Shown here: piece by piece, positions 22,990 through 25,427 of the stretch
Position numbering within the stretch: position 1 is the stretch's first letter
Layout: every line of letters begins with the position of its first letter
Origin: JAZOTK01 sp045534775
GTDB taxonomy: Bacteria; Bacillota; Clostridia; RUG12999
Direction: 5' to 3'
Assembly: GCA_045534775.1 (NCBI GenBank)
Contig: JAZSKI010000073.1
Coordinates: 1 to 25,427 of the forward strand
Length of the DNA: 25,427 nt
Notes under the pieces: model-generated
The model's input: only the letters and a program-made list of their open reading frames with translations
What the model was told of the DNA's origin: nothing
Databases searched by the model: none
Program-made: the position numbers and the translations under genes

Positions 22990-23136
22990 CCATACAAGCA
23001 TCTCACATAGCGGAAGGCTATGCGAGCGGGTGAAGCGAGTCGAAAGACAGAACAATTCACAGATGAAATTTACCCGCGCTGATAAAATTTGCGTATTTTA
23101 CCAATAAACCTGTACAAATAATATGCATATTAACTA
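22990..23136. other. Spacer with two hairpins before the SLH gene
   Basis: CATAGC (23006-23011) pairs with GCTATG (23017-23022), and GCGGGTGAA (23026-23034) pairs with TTTACCCGC (23069-23077) with one wobble. This lies between the pfl terminator and the next promoter, so it is not expected in either transcript. I see no gene; it resembles other folded spacers in the window. Confidence 0.4.
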
Positions 23137-23165
23137 TTGCAAAAAATTTTAAATTGTGTTATAAT
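23137..23165 (+). promoter_or_regulatory. Sigma-A promoter of the SLH-protein gene
   Basis: TTGCAA (23137-23142) and TATAAT (23160-23165) have a 17-base spacer. The start near 23172 leaves a leader of about 45 bases that contains the hairpin GCCGA/TCGGC next to the ribosome site. Confidence 0.85.
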
Positions 23166-23215
23166 TAAAAGAGTATTGGCTTGCCGATGCTTATGTCGGC
23201 GGAATGGAGGAAAAA

Positions 23216-24709
23216 ATGATTATAAGATTACTTAAAAAAACAACTGTATTTTTAATGGCGACGGCTCTCTTGTTACCTGTCGTTACAGCGAATGCGCAAT
23301 CTGCATTTACGGATATGGAAACAAACCACTGGGCTTATGAGGCTGTACAGCTTCTGGTAAAAGCGGGCACAATAAAAGGTTACCCTGATGGCAGTTTTCA
23401 GCCTAACAAAACAGTAACCCGTGCGGAATTTTCAAAAATGATAGGCGGCGGAACTCAAAGCGGCAGAACCTTTGCCGATGTACCCGAAGGACATTGGGTG
23501 TATGAATTTGCCGCAAAAACTGATTTAATAGCAGATGAAAGCAATAATTTCAACCCCGATCGTCCCATTACAAGAGGCGAGACAGTATATCCCATGTATG
23601 CGAAAGCGGGTAAACCCGAATATGATGCCGATAAGGTTCCCGGGCATATTGCAGCTCAGGGCGGCGATGAAATTTCGTGGATATATTCAACAGGTGTTAT
23701 GGTAGGTAACGACGGCGTAAACCTCCGTCTCGGTGATACCCTCACAAGAGCGGAAGCGGCGGCACTTATTATAAAAGCTGACAAAGCGGCGGCTATCGGT
23801 AACTATATCGGAGTAGATTTGAAATATATCTACGGTGCATCAAACCTTTTTGATACACCATATTCCGAAACAGGTAAAATCACTTACGGTGAAATGAGCC
23901 GCGCGGCGCTTCGAATGGCGCAAAACAGCTTTAATGTCAATTACGACCTCTATTATATCGGTGATGTGTTTGAACACGAATATGCAAAAGATTTGTTTGT
24001 TATGGGCAACTCCGATTTGGGTAAGGATAAGATTTCCAAAAATGTAATTGACAAATATGTAACGGTACAGGATGCTGTTACCTGTCTTAAGGATGGTATT
24101 AAAAGAAGAATAAGAAAAAGTCCGGATGTGAAGTTCATCTTCTCTGAAGGCGTGAAAATGACAGACGAAATCACCTGCAGAGAGCTGGCAAGCCTGGTTG
24201 CTCAATGCGATGATACCTACGGTATTATCAATGGCTATTATCCCGGAGTGGATGCTTACGGTGCAAGCATAACGGAAGCCAATAAAATGGTGAAATCTGT
24301 CGGGGATTTATTTGACGGTCACGAAAAATATACATATATAATAGAAGGCTTGCCTGCTGTGGTTTATGAGATTTCGGGAGAAGTTAAACAAACTCCTGCG
24401 CAAACAACAGATTTCGCGTCAGAATATGCACCTATGTTTACAGGAAAATGCGAAACCCTTAAAAATCTTATCAAAGACGAGCACGGAATGGATGCCGATG
24501 TAATATACTATCCTTCTCTTACTTATGATAACGGTAGCGGCTTTGTTACAAAATTAAAGGTTGTGATAACAGACGCTCACGGTAAAACAGAAGATTTTAA
24601 GACAATGTTCGGTGAAACAGGTATTACCTGCAGTACGGGCAATACCGTAACAGTAGGCTCGGTTATCTTCGTTGAGCTTACAATTAAAGGCTACGACTTG
24701 TTGTCATAA
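23216..24709 (+). CDS. Exported protein with three S-layer homology (SLH) domains
   Basis: This 497-residue exported protein should be held at the cell wall. A signal peptide (about 1-27, lysines then VFLMATALLLPVVTANA) is followed by three SLH domains: about 30-75 (FTDMETNHWAYEAV, TRAE), 85-130 (FADVPEGHWVYEFA, TRGE) and 144-187 (TRAE). SLH modules bind pyruvylated secondary wall polymers. Residues about 190-497 match nothing I recognise. They include a repeat-like stretch with further acidic and alanine-rich segments, and end in short beta-type runs (KLKVVITDAHG, VGSVIFVELTIKG), perhaps another wall or ligand domain. The start is ATG 23216 after GGAGG; an ATG at 23204 contains that site. 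The role is not known; a structural or surface-display role is inference. Confidence 0.88.
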   Translation: MIIRLLKKTTVFLMATALLLPVVTANAQSAFTDMETNHWAYEAVQLLVKAGTIKGYPDGSFQPNKTVTRAEFSKMIGGGTQSGRTFADVPEGHWVYEFAAKTDLIADESNNFNPDRPITRGETVYPMYAKAGKPEYDADKVPGHIAAQGGDEISWIYSTGVMVGNDGVNLRLGDTLTRAEAAALIIKADKAAAIGNYIGVDLKYIYGASNLFDTPYSETGKITYGEMSRAALRMAQNSFNVNYDLYYIGDVFEHEYAKDLFVMGNSDLGKDKISKNVIDKYVTVQDAVTCLKDGIKRRIRKSPDVKFIFSEGVKMTDEITCRELASLVAQCDDTYGIINGYYPGVDAYGASITEANKMVKSVGDLFDGHEKYTYIIEGLPAVVYEISGEVKQTPAQTTDFASEYAPMFTGKCETLKNLIKDEHGMDADVIYYPSLTYDNGSGFVTKLKVVITDAHGKTEDFKTMFGETGITCSTGNTVTVGSVIFVELTIKGYDLLS

Positions 24710-24714
24710 AAAAT

Positions 24715-24750
24715 CAGTCAGTCGCAATTACCTGACTTAAATAAAAACAC
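24715..24750 (+). promoter_or_regulatory. preQ1-I riboswitch (type II-like aptamer) before queT
   Basis: GTCAG (24717-24721) and CTGAC (24732-24736) close a loop reading TCGCAATTAC, followed by the A-rich tail TTAAATAAAAAC. From memory this matches the Thermoanaerobacter preQ1-I aptamer closely (loop UCGCAGUAACC, tail UUAACAAAAC), including the conserved UCGC. The Shine-Dalgarno GAGAGGAAG starts at 24751, so ligand binding probably hides it and lowers translation. The downstream gene is the expected regulon member. Confidence 0.8.
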
Positions 24751-24766
24751 GAGAGGAAGATTAATA

Positions 24767-25252
24767 ATGAAAAACAACGTCAAAGGAATGACGCAGGCTG
24801 GCATAATTGCTTGTCTCTATGCGGTGCTGACCCTTATACCGGGTCTTAGCGCATTATCCTTTGGACCGGTGCAGCTTCGGGTGTCTGAGATGATGACCCT
24901 GCTGCCGATACTTACGCCGGCGGCAATTCCCGGGCTTACTGTGGGATGTCTAATCTCAAACCTGCTGGGAAGTCCTATGATACTCGATTCGGTGCTGGGA
25001 ACGGCGGCAACGCTGCTGGCAGCAATATTTACCCGCGTGCTGAGAAAAAAAACAGCGGCGGCACTTGCTATGCCGGCAGTATTCAACGGAATAATTGTAG
25101 GTAGTATGATAACTCTCTTTTATTCCGAAAAGGCGTTTTCCGTAAAGCTTCTTATTATAAATATGCTTAGCGTTGCGGCGGGAGAACTAATGGTGTGCTT
25201 CATTTTGGGCTATCCTTTTGTGAAAATCCTTAAAAAACATAATATTTTTTAA
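24767..25252 (+). CDS. queT: QueT-family transporter (ECF S-component-like)
   Basis: QueT is the substrate-specific membrane component thought to import queuosine precursors (preQ0/preQ1 or related), working with an energy-coupling factor module encoded elsewhere. The 161-residue protein has about five hydrophobic spans. The family core QLRVSEMMTLLPIL and GCLISNLLGSPMILDSVLGTAATLLAA are clear. GAGAGGAAG lies about seven bases before the ATG. A preQ1-like riboswitch immediately upstream supports the substrate. It follows an SLH-protein gene with no promoter that I can see between them; a terminator follows. Confidence 0.92.
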   Translation: MKNNVKGMTQAGIIACLYAVLTLIPGLSALSFGPVQLRVSEMMTLLPILTPAAIPGLTVGCLISNLLGSPMILDSVLGTAATLLAAIFTRVLRKKTAAALAMPAVFNGIIVGSMITLFYSEKAFSVKLLIINMLSVAAGELMVCFILGYPFVKILKKHNIF

Positions 25253-25286
25253 CAACGAAACCCGCCTTTTGACGGGTTTTCTTGTT
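25251..25286 (+). terminator. Intrinsic terminator after queT
   Basis: AACAACGAAACCCG (25251-25264) pairs with CGGGTTTTCTTGTT (25273-25286) with one mismatch. T-rich bases lie in the 3' arm. It begins at the queT stop codon. Confidence 0.85.
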
Positions 25287-25322
25287 AAAATAACCAAAAG
25301 TAAAAAAATAAGCAAAAAAGTG

Positions 25323-25352
25323 TTGACAAGCGGGGTTAAGATATGATATAAT
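25323..25352 (+). promoter_or_regulatory. Promoter P1 at the right edge
   Basis: TTGACA (25323-25328) and TATAAT (25347-25352) have an 18-base spacer, preceded by A-rich bases. GCTGT/ACAGC forms a small hairpin at 25358-25373, just after the expected start. Confidence 0.82.
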
Positions 25353-25408
25353 GATAAAGCTGTCGAAAAACAGCGGGAGCATCTTTTTAAAAAAGTTTAA
25401 AAAAAGGC

Positions 25409-25427
25409 TTGACAAAGTTAAAAAGAT
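25409..25427 (+). promoter_or_regulatory. Second -35 box, promoter cut by the window edge
   Basis: TTGACA at 25409-25414 follows an A/T-rich stretch (TTTAAAAAAGTTTAAAAAAAGG). The -10 would lie just past the window. Tandem strong promoters of this type usually precede rRNA or tRNA operons, which is inference here. Confidence 0.5.

Overview
The window looks like chromosomal DNA of an anaerobic, low-to-middling-GC Firmicute of class Clostridia, probably of the Oscillospiraceae/Ruminococcaceae type. The signs are strong Shine-Dalgarno sites of the AAGGAGG kind, textbook sigma-A promoters with 17-base spacers, frequent TTG and GTG starts, a CxxC-type ribosomal protein L33, pyruvate formate-lyase with its activase, an S-layer-homology protein and an SdpR/SdpI pair. 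The family level is inference.

Layout. 1-523 holds no gene. It carries three copies of a direct repeat of about 70-91 bp, a compact palindrome nested between two of them, and a 258-bp block with near-perfect 16-bp inverted ends. 524-2950 is a leftward set: DUF1858 protein, S41 peptidase, alpha/beta-hydrolase. 3081-6923 runs rightward: an unrecognised protein, a CNNM/CorC-type transporter behind a structured leader, RNase P RNA starting one base after that gene, an Mrp-type Fe-S carrier ATPase and a CobO-type adenosyltransferase. 7027-10636 is the rpmG-secE-nusG-rplK-rplA-rplJ-rplL block. It has an L1-binding rRNA mimic before both rplK and rplA, and an L10 leader with attenuator before rplJ. 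It ends at a clear terminator with no rpoB following. 10797-12229 is a self-contained sdpRI operon whose SdpI has an extra C-terminal, possibly PH-like region. 12286-19878 is a DNA-repair and metabolic run: nth, uvrB, uvrA, gpsA and a pyridoxamine kinase. 19916-22988 is pflB-pflA, whose promoter -10 lies inside a perfect 19-bp inverted repeat. 23137-25286 is an SLH-domain protein followed by queT, with what looks like a preQ1-I riboswitch between them. The right edge carries tandem promoters of the kind that precede stable-RNA operons.

How it works together. Most genes are housekeeping: ribosome synthesis and early transcription/secretion factors, nucleotide excision and base excision repair, anaerobic pyruvate cleavage, phospholipid precursor synthesis and cofactor handling. 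The unusual content is mainly regulatory and structural RNA/DNA: duplicated L1 control sites, the promoter nested in a terminator-like palindrome, an intercistronic preQ1 riboswitch, folded leaders before the CNNM and uvrB genes, a hairpin/Shine-Dalgarno motif shared by uvrB and the SLH gene, and the repeat island at the left edge. I found no CRISPR array, transposase, integrase, prophage or tRNA gene. Nothing here is a clear new multi-gene system; the best candidates for something undescribed are the left repeat island and the structured leaders.
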